From the NCBI GenBank assembly GCA_934613645.1, contig CAKTTC010000017.1:1-40420 (forward strand): a DNA stretch of 40,420 bases, in the 5' to 3' direction. Both the position numbers and the translations under genes were made by a program. The stretch comes from an uncultured Opitutales bacterium (GTDB taxonomy: Bacteria > Verrucomicrobiota > Verrucomicrobiia > Opitutales > Intestinicryptomonadaceae). This document shows, piece by piece, positions 40,199 through 40,420 of the stretch (position 1 is its first letter; every line of letters begins with the position of its first letter). A model generated the notes under the pieces. The model was not told the origin of the DNA. It did no database searches and saw only the letters and a program-made list of their open reading frames with translations.

Positions 40199-40317
40199 AC
40201 GCGTGACCACAAAAGTTGCCGAAGGCAAGCTTTTGGGGAGAATAAAACACGGAGTGTTTTACCCGAAGGGCGAGAACAGCGCGGATTTTGCATAAGCAAA
40301 ACCAAGCGAGCGAGTTC
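40199..40317. repeat. Family C fragment after uxaC
   Basis: Starts 3 bases after the stop. GAACGCGT, AAAGTTGCC-GAA-GGCAAGCTTT, AAAACAC-GGA-GTGTTTT (40245-40261), GATTTTGC-ATAA-GCAAAACC type, then GCGAGCGAGTTCAAATT. It corresponds hairpin by hairpin to 26409-26520, with compensating stem changes. Confidence 0.75.
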
Positions 40318-40420
40318 AAATTGGCTTGATGCTACGTTTCAAAAAACAATCGGCAGTGGGGCAGTAGGTTAACTACAGCCGCCACCGCCTCAATTTCGCA
40401 AAGCCTTGTCTAAAACGCAA
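40318..40420. repeat. Family D element, cut by the window end
   Basis: GATGCTACGTTTCA, then a stem around GTAGG-TTA-CTAC (apical GTAGGTTAACTAC), then AAAGCCTTGTCTAAAAC. Same order as the family D element after ispE (25817-25915), with different stem bases. Confidence 0.6.

Overview
The window looks like a chromosomal segment of a bacterium in the Verrucomicrobiota, probably class Opitutia (Opitutae). The evidence is two secreted proteins with a C-terminal PEP-CTERM tag (VPEP, hydrophobic stretch, RRR), a complete dcw cell-wall/division cluster with meso-DAP-type MurE, and Tat-dependent oxidoreductase and GH28 polysaccharide genes typical of that phylum. The lineage is an inference from gene content only. 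The first 63 bases are pure C and look like a sequencing or assembly artefact at a contig edge.

Layout. 100-1554: PEP-CTERM surface protein with a terminator. 2038-2621: HicA/HicB toxin-antitoxin pair between copies of an intergenic repeat. 3262-21518, all on the minus strand and almost without gaps: mraZ, rsmH, ftsL-like, ftsI, murE, murF, mraY, murD, a LysM lipoprotein, ftsW, murG, murC, ddl, ftsQ, ftsA, ftsZ. This makes and exports lipid II, polymerises septal peptidoglycan and builds the Z-ring. Its promoter carries four TGG boxes spaced exactly 10 bases apart, the form expected for MraZ autorepression. murB is absent, MurF has a long acidic tail, and FtsZ has lost much of its GTPase signature while keeping the C-terminal FtsA-binding peptide. 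21748-22479: second PEP-CTERM protein, divergent from mraZ. 22998-25825: ispF, ispD, pyrF and, divergently, ispE (isoprenoid precursors, which also feed undecaprenyl phosphate). 26787-28900: an operon of an XRE regulator, a hemolysin III-type membrane protein, a dCMP deaminase-like protein and YqgE/AlgH. 29041-30668: a small DNA-binding-like protein, a TerB/J-domain membrane protein and a small unknown protein. 30720-34141: Tat-exported FAD oxidoreductase and a GH28-like gene broken by two single-base frameshifts. 34431-37010: clpB behind a near-perfect sigma-54 promoter. 37761-40196: a LacI-type regulator divergent from uxaC (hexuronate catabolism).

The most unusual content is between the genes. 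Nearly every long intergenic stretch is filled with several families of imperfectly repeated palindromes, called A to E here. Dozens of their stems close on a 3-base loop, often C-GNA-G, and the stem sequence changes from copy to copy while pairing is kept. Some copies lie inside larger nested inverted repeats with A-run/T-run arms, and several overlap or abut the stop codons of genes (PEP-CTERM 2, ispE, clpB, yqgE, ispF, ftsZ). No transposase is encoded here, so they look like non-autonomous elements or structured 3'-end/terminator modules.
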